Under the pieces are notes generated by a model. It did no database searches. It saw only the letters and a list, made by a program, of their open reading frames with translations, and had not been told where the DNA came from. A program made the translations under genes and the position numbers. A DNA stretch of 64,000 bases from JAEUOS01 sp964470865 (GTDB taxonomy: Bacteria; Pseudomonadota; Gammaproteobacteria; Burkholderiales; JAEUOS01), in assembly GCA_964470865.1 (NCBI GenBank), contig CAYYFR010000005.1, forward strand, positions 21,025 through 85,024. Reading direction: 5' to 3'. Shown piece by piece: positions 15,901 through 24,499 of the stretch. How positions within the stretch are numbered: the first letter of the stretch is position 1; each line of letters opens with the position of its first letter.

Positions 15901-16500
15901 GCCGTGCTGTTCTCGATCGGCCAGGCGTTCCGCAGTGTCGGCTCGAAAGTGCTGTATTTCGCCGGCTACAAGAAAACCATCGACCGCTACAAGGTCGAGG
16001 AAATCGAGCGTGCCGCCGACCTGGTGGTGTGGTGTTGCGACGAAGAGCCCGGCTTCGCGCCAACGCGCCCGCAGGACCGCACTTTCGTGGGCAACATCGT
16101 GCAGGCGATGGACGCCTATGCCTCCGGGCGCCTGGGCGACATCGGCATCCGGCTTGAAGATGCCGACCGCATCATCGCCATCGGCTCGGACCGCATGATG
16201 GCCGCGGTCGGGCGCGCGCGCCACCATGTGCTGAAACCGCATCTGAAGGTGCAACACATCGCCCTGGGCTCGATCAATTCGCCGATGCAATGCATGATGA
16301 AAGAGATCTGCGCGCAATGCCTGCAGCCGCACCACGACCCGGTGACCGGCGAGACGACTTACGTGTTCTCCTGCTTCAACCAGGATCAGGAACTCGACCG
16401 CGTGGATTTCGGCATCCTGAATGACCGGCTGGCGCAGAATTCCTTGCAAGAGAAGCTCACGGCCAAGTGGATTGCGCGCTGCCAGGCTGGCGGCGCTTAG
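12943..16500 (+). CDS. Multidomain FAD/NAD(P) Fe-S oxidoreductase
   Basis: A 1185-residue protein. Residues 1-230 are helical and unrecognised. About 247-345 holds a GltD-like Fe-S region (CIWCHKQGKDSC, then CNDCMKSC). An FAD motif (VLVAGMGPAGFG) is near 388 and an NAD(P) motif (VVVIGGGLTAID) near 568. About 865-1100 is a ferredoxin-reductase-like module (FEPGQFYRLQ; LVGGGLGNA). The C terminus has CMMKEICAQC and a distal Cys, like the 2Fe-2S region of dihydroorotate dehydrogenase electron-transfer subunits. It combines glutamate-synthase-small-subunit-like and PyrK-like parts, so it probably passes electrons between NAD(P)H and a ferredoxin. Start chosen after the fdxA terminator. Confidence 0.85.
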   Translation: MLNLAFDLQFPDLYNLPGLSRVDAAFLAHLAESDMGLRARLGEARKNPAAQDARAESELLLDLSPHMDDFLGQLFGISAEVSALAERHHELAPLFEVKRQFVQRKAAKTHDAVAAASFDGAALGAELGSLLGAAASDVAAFELAFARQVKRWQADETGFAGSLDLALKYAAWALLTEAGAHHHAPGVLFKAPRKIDPLTVIDHAIERRQVDGTTTFTIKPAHIRRRQGFKLTDAGTDLTGALDQANYCIWCHKQGKDSCSTGLKEKPAADGGVAFKRTVFGVRQAGCPLEEKISEFHMAKVAGNAIGALAIIAVDNPLAAATGHRICNDCMKSCIYQKQEPVNIPQAETRTLKDVLELPWGFEIYSLLTRWNPLNLRRPLPAVPSGYKVLVAGMGPAGFGLSHNLLNDGHTVVGIDGLKIEPLAQSLSGVRLDGSRTAFEPIRDFAEIKEELDERTMAGFGGVAEYGITVRWDKSFLKVIRLLLERRAEFALFGGVRFGGTVTLDDAWALGFDHVALAIGAGRPTVLDIPNGFARGVRTASDFLMALQLTGAAKADSIANMQLRLPVVVIGGGLTAIDTATESLAYYQVQVEKFLARHEILVKEQGISAVRAAWRDEEREVAEEFLAHARAIRAERETAARQGREPRVIELLRNWGGVTIAYRRRLVDSPSYTLNHEEVELALQEGISFAEGLTPKRADIDNYGAVKGMAFARSRIKADGKFEGDGDTWLPAHTVFVAAGTQPNTVLAREGDAAARAQFKVDGKYFAACDEDGQALKPESSISKPRKADVLLAKTADGRFVSYFGDVHPSYFGNVVKALGSAKQGFPVVTRVLAQRAPSLCAAASAGAAHGVTHPNPFIAHLNSDWRATVHEVVRLTPTIIEVVIKAPAAARKFEPGQFYRLQNFESLAPFVKDTRLQMEGLAMTGAWVDREAGLVSTIALEMGGSSNLCASLKPGEAVILMGPTGAPTHIVPDQTVALVGGGLGNAVLFSIGQAFRSVGSKVLYFAGYKKTIDRYKVEEIERAADLVVWCCDEEPGFAPTRPQDRTFVGNIVQAMDAYASGRLGDIGIRLEDADRIIAIGSDRMMAAVGRARHHVLKPHLKVQHIALGSINSPMQCMMKEICAQCLQPHHDPVTGETTYVFSCFNQDQELDRVDFGILNDRLAQNSLQEKLTAKWIARCQAGGA

Positions 16501-16631
16501 CCTTGGTGCCGGAGCAAGCGCTGCAGCTATCGCGGGCCGTGACGTTTGCAGCAAGACTCGGCATGGACCGTTGGCGACAACATGTCGCCAAGCGCCGGTC
16601 GCGCCCCGGTCACCCGGCTGAACCTGCGCCG

Positions 16632-19600
16632 CTAAAAAGGCGCAGCCCCGGTTTTCTCGAACAGCTCGCGCGCGCGGCCGGCATGCGTGGCGTCTCCGGT
16701 CCGCGACGCAAATTCATGGTGCGTGCGCGCCAGCACGTACAGGGCGCCAACAGCCTCCGCTGCGTGTTGCGCGGCATGCCACAGCCGCGTCGCGCGCGCC
16801 GGATTTCCGCTCAGCCAGGCATGCACGCCCTGCAGTCGCAAGGCCTCGGCCGCGCTTTCATCGTGCACCGCGCGCCCATGCCGGCCAGCACGGGCACAGG
16901 CGCTGGCCGCCTGTCGCAGCATGGCATGGCGTCGCGACGCGTCGCTGATGCGCTCTACCAGGCACAAATAAGCATCGGCTGACACCAGCACCGGCGCCGA
17001 TGCCGACATGCCGCTGATGCGGTAGTCCCTGATCAGCGATTCGCAACGGTCAAGCAAGCCGATTGCGGTGTCGACCTGCCCGGCCAGGGCATGACACAGA
17101 GCCCGTCTGGCACACGCGCCCGCCAGAAAGCGGTAATCCGGAATTGCCTCGTATGCGGCGCTGGCCGTCTCGAACATGCCGAGGGCGGCGGCATGTTCGC
17201 CGCGATACAGGTGCGCCACGCCGGCGGCGTTGATGCCCCAGGCCGTTACGTGGTCGTCACCGATCGCGGTGCCGACTTCCAGTTGCCGCGCTGCCAGGTC
17301 CATCCAGCGCACGTCGCCCATGGAGCGCAGGACAAAATAGGCCGCGCCGGTGCACGATGCCCACCAGCGCAAGTGACCTGCGGCATCGAGTTCCCGTGCC
17401 CCGGCATCGAGTGTCGCGAGTGCGCCCGCCCAATCCCCGCGACTGTATTGATGCATGCCCCGCAGGTGAAGGCAATAGCCTTGCGCCAGCCTGTCATCGA
17501 GTTGCCGCGCGGCACGCAACGCTCGCCGATGCAGCATCGCACCGATCCGGTACAGCCCGAGCGAATCGCAGATCAATCCGAGCGATGCGGTACTGATCGC
17601 CAGCCCGCGCGACAAGGGCCGCCGCTCGGCCTCGTCGAGCATGGTGAGAATGTCAAATGCAAAACGCGTCGGATGCAGGAAGTAGTCGATGGAACCGATC
17701 ACCTCGAACAACTGCGAAGCTGTCGCATAAGCCGGATCCGCCGGACGGGCACCACCCAACCCTGCGGGATGGAACGGGCGCAGCACTCGTCGTACCGAGC
17801 GTCCAAGCAAGGTGCGGACAATCGCCACATAAGTGGCTTGAGGCGTGACTGGATAGGGGAACCCGAGCTCGGCCAAGGCCCCCAACGCATGCTTCAGGGC
17901 GGCTTCATTGCGCCCCAGGCGATGCATGGCTTCGGCCATGTGCGTGGCCACCTGCGCGCGTCGCACGCGGTCCATCGGGCGCGACGACGCCAGCGCCGCA
18001 CCCAGCGCGCTTTCGTAGAGATCCAGCGCCTCGGTGTCAGCTGCGATCCGCCCAGCCTCGCCACCGGCAAGAAACAGGTATTCCTGGGCGCGGTCCCATT
18101 CCTGGGCGCAGGCGAAATGATGCGCGAGCAGTGGATAGATTTCCTGCAAACGATCAGCGCACAATCGCTCGAACGCAGCCCCCACCTGGCCATGCAACTG
18201 GCGGCGCTGCTCTTCGAGCAGGCTGTCGTAGACCGCCTGCTGGATTAGCGGGTGGCAGAAAGCGCAGCCCGGATCCTGCGACGTCGGCGCGTCGGCGAGC
18301 AATTCCGCGGCCTTGAGCCTTGCGAGATCGCCGTCCAGGTCGGGATGCGCCTGCGCGACCGCCTCAAGCACGCGCAAGCTGAAGCTGCGCCCGATAACCG
18401 CCGCCAGTTTGAGAAGTTGTTTGGCGCGGCCGTCGAGTCGATCGACGCGCGCCAGAATCACTCCTTCAATGCGGTCGGGTAGCAGATTCGCATCCAGGCG
18501 CCCGGTGGTGCGCCATCCGCCTCCCAAGCGGTCAGGTTCGATCGCCTGGGTTGCCACCAGGGTGCGCACCAGTTCTCCGAGGTAAAACGGATTGCCGCCC
18601 GAGCGGCGCAACAAGTAGGCTTCGAGTGTGCTCGGCACGGGGCCAGGCGGCAGCAGCTGAGCAACCAACGCGCGCACCTCGGTCTGGTCAAGCGGCGCCA
18701 GCGCGATCGCAGCATGCAAACCTGCCAGCTGCCCGTCGCCGCGAAGCGCATGCGCCAGGCCAGCGACGCTGCCGCTTTCGCCACCTGGTCGATATGCGAT
18801 CACGAAAAGTATCGGCAGTTTCAACGCCAGCGGCAGCAAATGCTGTAGCAAGGCCGCGGAGGAGCTATCGGCCCACTGCCAATCGTCCAGCACAAACGCA
18901 AGCGGGCGCGCCTGCGCCAAGCGCTCCACCACGCGCAGGCTGGTGAAAAATATCTGGTGCCCGGTCGCCTGGCCTTCGAGCGCCTGCAGGCGCTGCGCGT
19001 CCGCGCCCTGGGGATGAAGCCCTAGCAGCAAGGAGACAAACGGCGTGATGTCCGCCGACTCCGCGCCGAACAAATCGTCGATTGCTCTTGCCACTTTGCG
19101 CAAGGCGCTTGCTTCGTCGTCCTCTTCAGCGATGCCCAATGCGTCACGCATGAGCGCGCGAAACGGCAGGTAGCTGATGGGTTTTCCATACGAGACGCAG
19201 GTGCCCTGCACCCAGCGCACACCGTTGGCCAGCGCCAGCATCTGCGCTTCAGCCAGCAGCCGGGACTTTCCCAGCCCGGCCTCACCCACGATGCTCACAA
19301 TGCCGCCGATACCGCCGCACGCCCTTTCCATCGCCGCCCGCAGGGCCGCCCACTGACTGCCGCGGCCGACCAATTCTGCGTCGACATCAAATCCCGCCGG
19401 GCGGTGCAGGGCCTGCGCCCCCTCTGCGATGAGCTCAAACACCTCGATCGGCAGGGCCTTGCCCTTGACTTTGCGCGCACCGAGCGCGCGGATTTCCACA
19501 AACGCTGCAATCGCCTTGGCCACCGGCACGCTGCAAACCACCTGACCCGGTTGTGCCTCGGTTTGCAGGCGGGCCGCCACGTTTGCCGTGTCGCCGATCG

Positions 19601-20111
19601 CAGTCACACTCGCGCCCTGCTTGTCGCCCACTGGTCCGAACACGACCGGGCCGCTGTTGAGGCCGATGCGAATACGCAACTGCTCGCCCGCAGGCAGTGT
19701 GGACCAGACACGCGCAGCCACCGCGTCGCGAATCGCCAGCGCGGCCAGCGCGGCCCGCCGGGCGTGATCCTCGCGGGCGATCGGCGCACCGAACAGCGCC
19801 ATGAAACCATCGCCAAGAAACTGGTTCAGATCGCCGTCGTACTGGCGCACATGGGCTTCGGCGACCGGCATGAACTCGTTCAACACACGATGCATGCGAT
19901 CAGCGCCCAGCTTCGCCGCCAGCGAAGTCGAGCCAACAATGTCGCAAAAGAGGATGGTGACCTGCTTGCGTTCGCCGCCGGCAACTCCGCCCAACTCGGC
20001 GTCGGCGCTAGGCACCGCTTCCGGCAATAACCGACTCCCGCACTCGCCGCAGAATTTCTGACCGGGCGAAAAGGCCGAACCGCAAGCGGCGCATTGCGTA
20101 GCTGCCGTCAT
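16632..20111 (-). CDS. Adenylate/guanylate cyclase-domain ATPase with TPR-like repeats
   Basis: An 1159-residue soluble regulator. An N-terminal zinc ribbon (Cys7, 10, 21, 24) is followed by a class III cyclase domain at about 50-210 with metal aspartates Asp57 and Asp101 and the transition-state pair Asn177/Arg181. The substrate-selecting lysine position is Gln97, as is common in this AAA-linked subgroup, so nucleotide choice or activity is uncertain. An AAA/NACHT-like ATPase follows with the P-loop GEAGLGKS, then a long helical TPR-like tail. The ATG at 20111 is preferred; an ATG at 20171 would add 20 residues. Its signal is unknown. Confidence 0.85.
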   Translation of the reverse strand: MTAATQCAACGSAFSPGQKFCGECGSRLLPEAVPSADAELGGVAGGERKQVTILFCDIVGSTSLAAKLGADRMHRVLNEFMPVAEAHVRQYDGDLNQFLGDGFMALFGAPIAREDHARRAALAALAIRDAVAARVWSTLPAGEQLRIRIGLNSGPVVFGPVGDKQGASVTAIGDTANVAARLQTEAQPGQVVCSVPVAKAIAAFVEIRALGARKVKGKALPIEVFELIAEGAQALHRPAGFDVDAELVGRGSQWAALRAAMERACGGIGGIVSIVGEAGLGKSRLLAEAQMLALANGVRWVQGTCVSYGKPISYLPFRALMRDALGIAEEDDEASALRKVARAIDDLFGAESADITPFVSLLLGLHPQGADAQRLQALEGQATGHQIFFTSLRVVERLAQARPLAFVLDDWQWADSSSAALLQHLLPLALKLPILFVIAYRPGGESGSVAGLAHALRGDGQLAGLHAAIALAPLDQTEVRALVAQLLPPGPVPSTLEAYLLRRSGGNPFYLGELVRTLVATQAIEPDRLGGGWRTTGRLDANLLPDRIEGVILARVDRLDGRAKQLLKLAAVIGRSFSLRVLEAVAQAHPDLDGDLARLKAAELLADAPTSQDPGCAFCHPLIQQAVYDSLLEEQRRQLHGQVGAAFERLCADRLQEIYPLLAHHFACAQEWDRAQEYLFLAGGEAGRIAADTEALDLYESALGAALASSRPMDRVRRAQVATHMAEAMHRLGRNEAALKHALGALAELGFPYPVTPQATYVAIVRTLLGRSVRRVLRPFHPAGLGGARPADPAYATASQLFEVIGSIDYFLHPTRFAFDILTMLDEAERRPLSRGLAISTASLGLICDSLGLYRIGAMLHRRALRAARQLDDRLAQGYCLHLRGMHQYSRGDWAGALATLDAGARELDAAGHLRWWASCTGAAYFVLRSMGDVRWMDLAARQLEVGTAIGDDHVTAWGINAAGVAHLYRGEHAAALGMFETASAAYEAIPDYRFLAGACARRALCHALAGQVDTAIGLLDRCESLIRDYRISGMSASAPVLVSADAYLCLVERISDASRRHAMLRQAASACARAGRHGRAVHDESAAEALRLQGVHAWLSGNPARATRLWHAAQHAAEAVGALYVLARTHHEFASRTGDATHAGRARELFEKTGAAPF

Positions 20112-20312
20112 CGCGGGGCAGCGTCGCGCAATGTCCGGGACAAGCTTTTGCGACCGCCCAACCTGCACCACCGAAGCATCATCGCCCCTCGCTTATCCGG
20201 TGATTTGCATCGCCTTATGCAAATTACCTCGAATTCATGCGCGGCGAAAGCCGCAGCAGCGTGGCGCCCCCGGGGCACAACCCTCGCGCGGACATCCAGG
20301 CGTATGGCAGCG

Positions 20313-22889
20313 CTACACCACGCCTACGCCCCGCAACCCGGCCGCCTTGATCTTCTCCACCAACATCTTCCCCTTGCGTGCCCGCCTGCCTTCGTAGGTC
20401 TTGAGCGCGCGCAAGCTAAGCGGCACGTTGAACTCCTTGCCGCCACGCCCGGCGCCTTCGACGACGATGCCGCTGGCGCCCACCGCGGCCACCGCCAGCA
20501 GGGTCTCGCGCAATTCAAGCTCCATCAGGATCACGCCGCGCCCGCTGCTCAGGGTGTTCACCTCGTCGACGCCAAACACCAGCAGGCGCTGCATGCTGCC
20601 CATCACCGCCAGCCTGGTCTGCCCGTCTTGCACCAGGGCCGGGCGCACCGGTTCGCTCTTCTCGTCAAGCTTCTGAAAAGCCTTGCCGCCCTTGACGCGC
20701 GACAACATATCGCCCACCTTGCACTGAAAACCATAACCATTGCTGCCGGCCACCAGCACACGCAGCTCCGCCGCTGCGGCCAGCATGTGCACCACCCGCG
20801 TGCCGGCCTCAAGGTCGATGAGGGAAGTGAGCGGTACACCATCGCCACGCGCACCCGGCAGTTGCGCCACCGGCACCGAATAGGCGCGGCCGTTGGAGCC
20901 CAGGAACACCGACTGGTCGACCGTGCGACATTCGAAGGCGCCGTACAACGCGTCACCTTCCTTGAAATTGAACAGGGCGGTGTCGTGGCCATGCCCCGAG
21001 CGCGCACGAACCCAGCCTTTTTCGGAAAAGATGACCGTGACCGGTTCGTCGAGCACGGTTTGCGTCACCACCGAGCGCACGGCTTCTTCGATCAGGGTAC
21101 GGCGCTCGTCGCCGAATTGCTTCGCGTCCGCCTCGATCTCCTTGATGACCAGTTTTTTCATCGCCGCTTCGTCGGCCAGCAGGTGCTGCAGATCCTCCTT
21201 CTCGCCCCTGAGGGACTGCAACTCCTGCTCGATCTTGATGCCTTCCAGGCGCGCCAGCTGGCGCAGGCGGATCTCCAGAATGTCTTCTGCCTGAATCGCG
21301 GTGAGTTTGAACGCCTCGATCAACGCCGGCTTGGGTTCATCCGACTTGCGGATCACGCGGATCACGCGGTCGATGTTCAGGTAGACGATCATCCGCCCTT
21401 CGAGGATGTGGATGCGCTCGTCGACCTTGCCCAGCCGATGCTGCGTGCGGCGGGTCACCGTGGCGAAGCGGAACTCGCACCACTCGGCCAATACGTCCCT
21501 TAAAGACTTCTGTCGCGGCCTGCCGTCCAGGCCGATGGTCACCATGTTGAGCGACACCGACGATTCCATGCTGGTGTGTGCCAGGAGAGCGGTCATGAAC
21601 TCGGTTTGGTCGATCTTCGAAGTCTTGGGCTCGAACACCAGGCGCACCGCAGCGTCCTTGCCGGATTCATCGCGCACCGCATCCAACAGCGACAGCACCA
21701 GCGCCTTCAGGTTTTGTTGCTCCAGGCTCAAGGCCTTCTTGCCGATGCGGATCTTCGGATTGGTAAGCTCCTCGATCTCTTCGAGCACTTTTTGCGAGGA
21801 AGTGCCGGGCGGCAGCTCGCTCACCACCAACTGCCACTGCCCGCGCGCCAGCTCTTCGACCGACCAGCGCGCGCGCACCTTGAGCGAGCCGCGTCCGGCA
21901 GCATAGACGTCCGCGATCTCGGCGCGTGATGAAATGATCTGCCCGCCACCGGGAAAATCCGGGCCCGCCACATGTTCGAGCAATTCGTCGCTGCCGATTT
22001 TGGGTTTCCGCATCAGCGCCACTGCAGCCTTGGCTACTTCACGCAGATTGTGCGAAGGAATCTCGGTGGCCATGCCGACCGCGATGCCCGAGGCGCCATT
22101 GAGCAGGAGCATCGGCAGCCGTGCCGGCATGCGTTTGGGTTCTTCGAACGAACCGTCGTAGTTGGGCGCGAAATCAACCGTGCCCATGCCGATCTCGTCC
22201 AACAGCAGGCGGGCAATCGGCGTCAGCCTTGCCTCGGTGTAGCGCATCGCGGCGGCGCCGTCGCCGTCACGACTGCCGAAGTTGCCCTGGCCGTCGATCA
22301 GGGGGTAGCGCATCGAGAAACTCTGGGCCAGGCGCACCAGCGCATCGTAGGCCGATTGGTCGCCATGCGGGTGGTACTTGCCAAGCACATCACCCACCAC
22401 GCGTGCGCTCTTGACCGGTTTGGCGCTGGCCGCCAAACCCATTTCGTGCATCGCGAAAATGATGCGCCGCTGCACCGGCTTCTGACCGTCGGCCACGTCC
22501 GGCAGGGCACGGCCCTTGACTACCGAGACCGCGTAGTCGAGATAGGCGCGCTCCGCATAGAGCGCCAGGGGCAGGTAGTCGCCGTCGGGCAACGGCGGCA
22601 GCGGCCCGCCACCACCAGTCGGTGGTGCAGCGCCACCACCGCCGTCGAGATTGTGGCCTGCTTCGTCGGTGACTCCAGACATCAGGGTTGGTGTCGGCGC
22701 CAGCGCATGCGTGTCGTCTTGCACTTGCAGCGCTTCCTCGTGCGCCTGCGCCGAAGCCGATGAATTGCTGTCCTGCTGGTTCAAATCGGAATCTTCCACT
22801 TCGTTGGGTTCTTCAATGGCGGCAAATAGATCGACTTGCGCCGACGGCCGCCTGACCGAAGCCTTGGCCTTCAGACGCAACTTGCTCAC
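20313..22889 (-). CDS. parC: DNA topoisomerase IV subunit A
   Basis: An 858-residue type IIA topoisomerase subunit that decatenates chromosomes with ParE. The core begins near residue 106 (LPLALYAERAYLDYAVSVV); the catalytic tyrosine is Tyr217 in AAAMRYTEARLTP. The C-terminal beta-propeller region includes RGVILMEL. About 100 residues before the core are acidic, Ser/Gln-rich and then Gly/Pro-rich, longer than in E. coli. At the quinolone-determining site the sequence is YHPHGDQSAYD, with Gln178 where E. coli has Ser80. The GTG start overlaps the upstream lytic transglycosylase stop (GTGA); an internal ATG at residue 70 is an alternative. Confidence 0.95.
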   Translation of the reverse strand: MSKLRLKAKASVRRPSAQVDLFAAIEEPNEVEDSDLNQQDSNSSASAQAHEEALQVQDDTHALAPTPTLMSGVTDEAGHNLDGGGGAAPPTGGGGPLPPLPDGDYLPLALYAERAYLDYAVSVVKGRALPDVADGQKPVQRRIIFAMHEMGLAASAKPVKSARVVGDVLGKYHPHGDQSAYDALVRLAQSFSMRYPLIDGQGNFGSRDGDGAAAMRYTEARLTPIARLLLDEIGMGTVDFAPNYDGSFEEPKRMPARLPMLLLNGASGIAVGMATEIPSHNLREVAKAAVALMRKPKIGSDELLEHVAGPDFPGGGQIISSRAEIADVYAAGRGSLKVRARWSVEELARGQWQLVVSELPPGTSSQKVLEEIEELTNPKIRIGKKALSLEQQNLKALVLSLLDAVRDESGKDAAVRLVFEPKTSKIDQTEFMTALLAHTSMESSVSLNMVTIGLDGRPRQKSLRDVLAEWCEFRFATVTRRTQHRLGKVDERIHILEGRMIVYLNIDRVIRVIRKSDEPKPALIEAFKLTAIQAEDILEIRLRQLARLEGIKIEQELQSLRGEKEDLQHLLADEAAMKKLVIKEIEADAKQFGDERRTLIEEAVRSVVTQTVLDEPVTVIFSEKGWVRARSGHGHDTALFNFKEGDALYGAFECRTVDQSVFLGSNGRAYSVPVAQLPGARGDGVPLTSLIDLEAGTRVVHMLAAAAELRVLVAGSNGYGFQCKVGDMLSRVKGGKAFQKLDEKSEPVRPALVQDGQTRLAVMGSMQRLLVFGVDEVNTLSSGRGVILMELELRETLLAVAAVGASGIVVEGAGRGGKEFNVPLSLRALKTYEGRRARKGKMLVEKIKAAGLRGVGVV

Positions 22890-23695
22890 AAGGGTGCGGG
22901 CTGGCCCGGGGCAAGAGTGCCCGGTCTGGGCTCGACCATCAGGCCGGGCGCGGTCATGCCCTCTGGCGGCAGATTGCGGCGGCCGGGAATGGTGAGCCGG
23001 ATGCGTCCGCTCTCCTGCACCCTGACCACCTTCTGCACCGGCTGCACGCCACCGCCGAAATGCTCATAGAACTGCATCACCAGCTTGACATAGGCCTGTG
23101 TTTCGGGGAACGGCGGGATGGTGTTGCGATATCTCTGCACCGCGCCCTCGCCGGCGTTGTAGCCGGCCAGTGCCAGTGACAAGTTGCCATCGAACATCTT
23201 GAGCAGGTCGCGCAAATAGCGCGTGCCGCCACCGACGTTCTCGATCGGATCCGTACTTTTCTTTACGCCGTAGCGCGCAGCGGTGCCGGGAATGAGTTGC
23301 ATCAGCCCCACCGCACCCTTGGGCGAAACCGCCGCCGGATCGTAGGCCGACTCGACTGCGATCACCGCCTTGACCAGCGCAGGTTCAAGCTTCTGGCGCG
23401 TCGCTTCCTGGTGCACCAGGGATTCGAATTTGGCGACATTTGGTGTTTTCTGCAGGCGCTTGTAGATGATGTGGTCGCGCAATGCGTCGGTCGGCGGCAG
23501 GTACTTGAGCTCCGACGACAGCTTGAATTCGGTCTTGGTCTCGCCCTTGACGAACAACTCATAGCGGGCATCGAGCTTTTCATTGGCCAGATGGATTTTC
23601 CCCTGGTCGTCGACAAAACCATACAGATCCGCCAGCGCCGGCGACGCGCCGGCAGAAAGCAGCATGGAAACCATGGCGCAAGCAAGAAGCCTCAT
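22886..23695 (-). CDS. Lytic transglycosylase with SLT domain
   Basis: A 269-residue periplasmic peptidoglycan lyase. A signal peptide ends near SPALA (about 22). The next region (LYGFVDDQGKIHLANEKLD) resembles the DUF4124 N-terminal module. The SLT domain runs from about 100, with catalytic Glu115 (AVIAVESAYDP), the GLMQLIPGTA motif and AGYNAGEGAV. A Pro-rich tail follows. Its stop overlaps the parC start by four bases. The combination of cell-wall enzyme and topoisomerase in one transcript is probably only a shared promoter. Confidence 0.92.
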   Translation of the reverse strand: MRLLACAMVSMLLSAGASPALADLYGFVDDQGKIHLANEKLDARYELFVKGETKTEFKLSSELKYLPPTDALRDHIIYKRLQKTPNVAKFESLVHQEATRQKLEPALVKAVIAVESAYDPAAVSPKGAVGLMQLIPGTAARYGVKKSTDPIENVGGGTRYLRDLLKMFDGNLSLALAGYNAGEGAVQRYRNTIPPFPETQAYVKLVMQFYEHFGGGVQPVQKVVRVQESGRIRLTIPGRRNLPPEGMTAPGLMVEPRPGTLAPGQPAPL

Positions 23696-23830
23696 GGCGC
23701 CATTCTAGAGGATGCGCCGGCTCCGGCCATCCATGGAACTGCGCCAACAGGGCGCGCCACTATTGAAAATTGCGGAAAGCATGAAAAAAAGCGCCTCTGG
23801 CGGGACTGCCGTGTCTTTGGGTATGGACAA

Positions 23831-24499
23831 TCAATCGAATTCCGGCCGCTCGTGCTTTTCGCCGAGGATGCGCATGTTGGTCGCAAGCGACGCCATGAAG
23901 GTTTTCTTGTCACCGCCTGCCGAATCCTGGCCCCATTGCATGGCCTGGCCTACGTATACGTCGACAAAAAACGGTACCGGTACAAACGCCCCCCGCGGCA
24001 TCGCACGGCCCAGGCCGTGCATGAAGATCGGCACCACCGGAACCAGAGGAAACTTCGAGGCCAGTACTGCCACTCCGGACTTGAGTTCCTGCATGCGCTC
24101 GGGCTCGCCGCGCGTACCTTCGGGAAAGATGATCAGTATCTCGCCGCGTGCAAGCGCCGCATAGCACTCGGCCAGCGGATCGGCCTGGTCGGCGCCGCGC
24201 TTGCGGGCGATCGGAATGATGCCCACAAAATTGAGCGAGAACCAACCCAGCAAACCGGTCTTGAGAAAGTAGTCGGCGGCGGCCACCGGCCGCACCTTGG
24301 GGATCTGGCGCCACGGAAACAGGGTCAACATCGCCAGTGTGTCAAGGTGACTGTTGTGATTGGGCGTGACGATCGCAGGCCCCTGGCGCGGCAAACGGTT
24401 GCGGTGCCGCACGTTCATGCCCAGCACCACCAGACAGATCGGCCAGGCGACCAGGATGAGGAAGGCCCAGCGGCACAGGGCACGCAAGAAAGGCGGCAT
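23831..24499 (-). CDS. plsC: 1-acyl-sn-glycerol-3-phosphate acyltransferase
   Basis: A 222-residue inner-membrane acyltransferase that makes phosphatidic acid. One N-terminal hydrophobic helix is followed by the HX4D catalytic motif at His48-Asp53 (NHNSHLD) and FPEGTRGEPE, the acceptor-binding motif. The start at 24499 shares a base with the stop of the cdsA-like gene (TGATG), so the two are translationally coupled: one makes phosphatidate and the other would activate it. A longer open frame reaching 24721 lies inside the cdsA-like gene and is not used. Confidence 0.92.
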   Translation of the reverse strand: MPPFLRALCRWAFLILVAWPICLVVLGMNVRHRNRLPRQGPAIVTPNHNSHLDTLAMLTLFPWRQIPKVRPVAAADYFLKTGLLGWFSLNFVGIIPIARKRGADQADPLAECYAALARGEILIIFPEGTRGEPERMQELKSGVAVLASKFPLVPVVPIFMHGLGRAMPRGAFVPVPFFVDVYVGQAMQWGQDSAGGDKKTFMASLATNMRILGEKHERPEFD

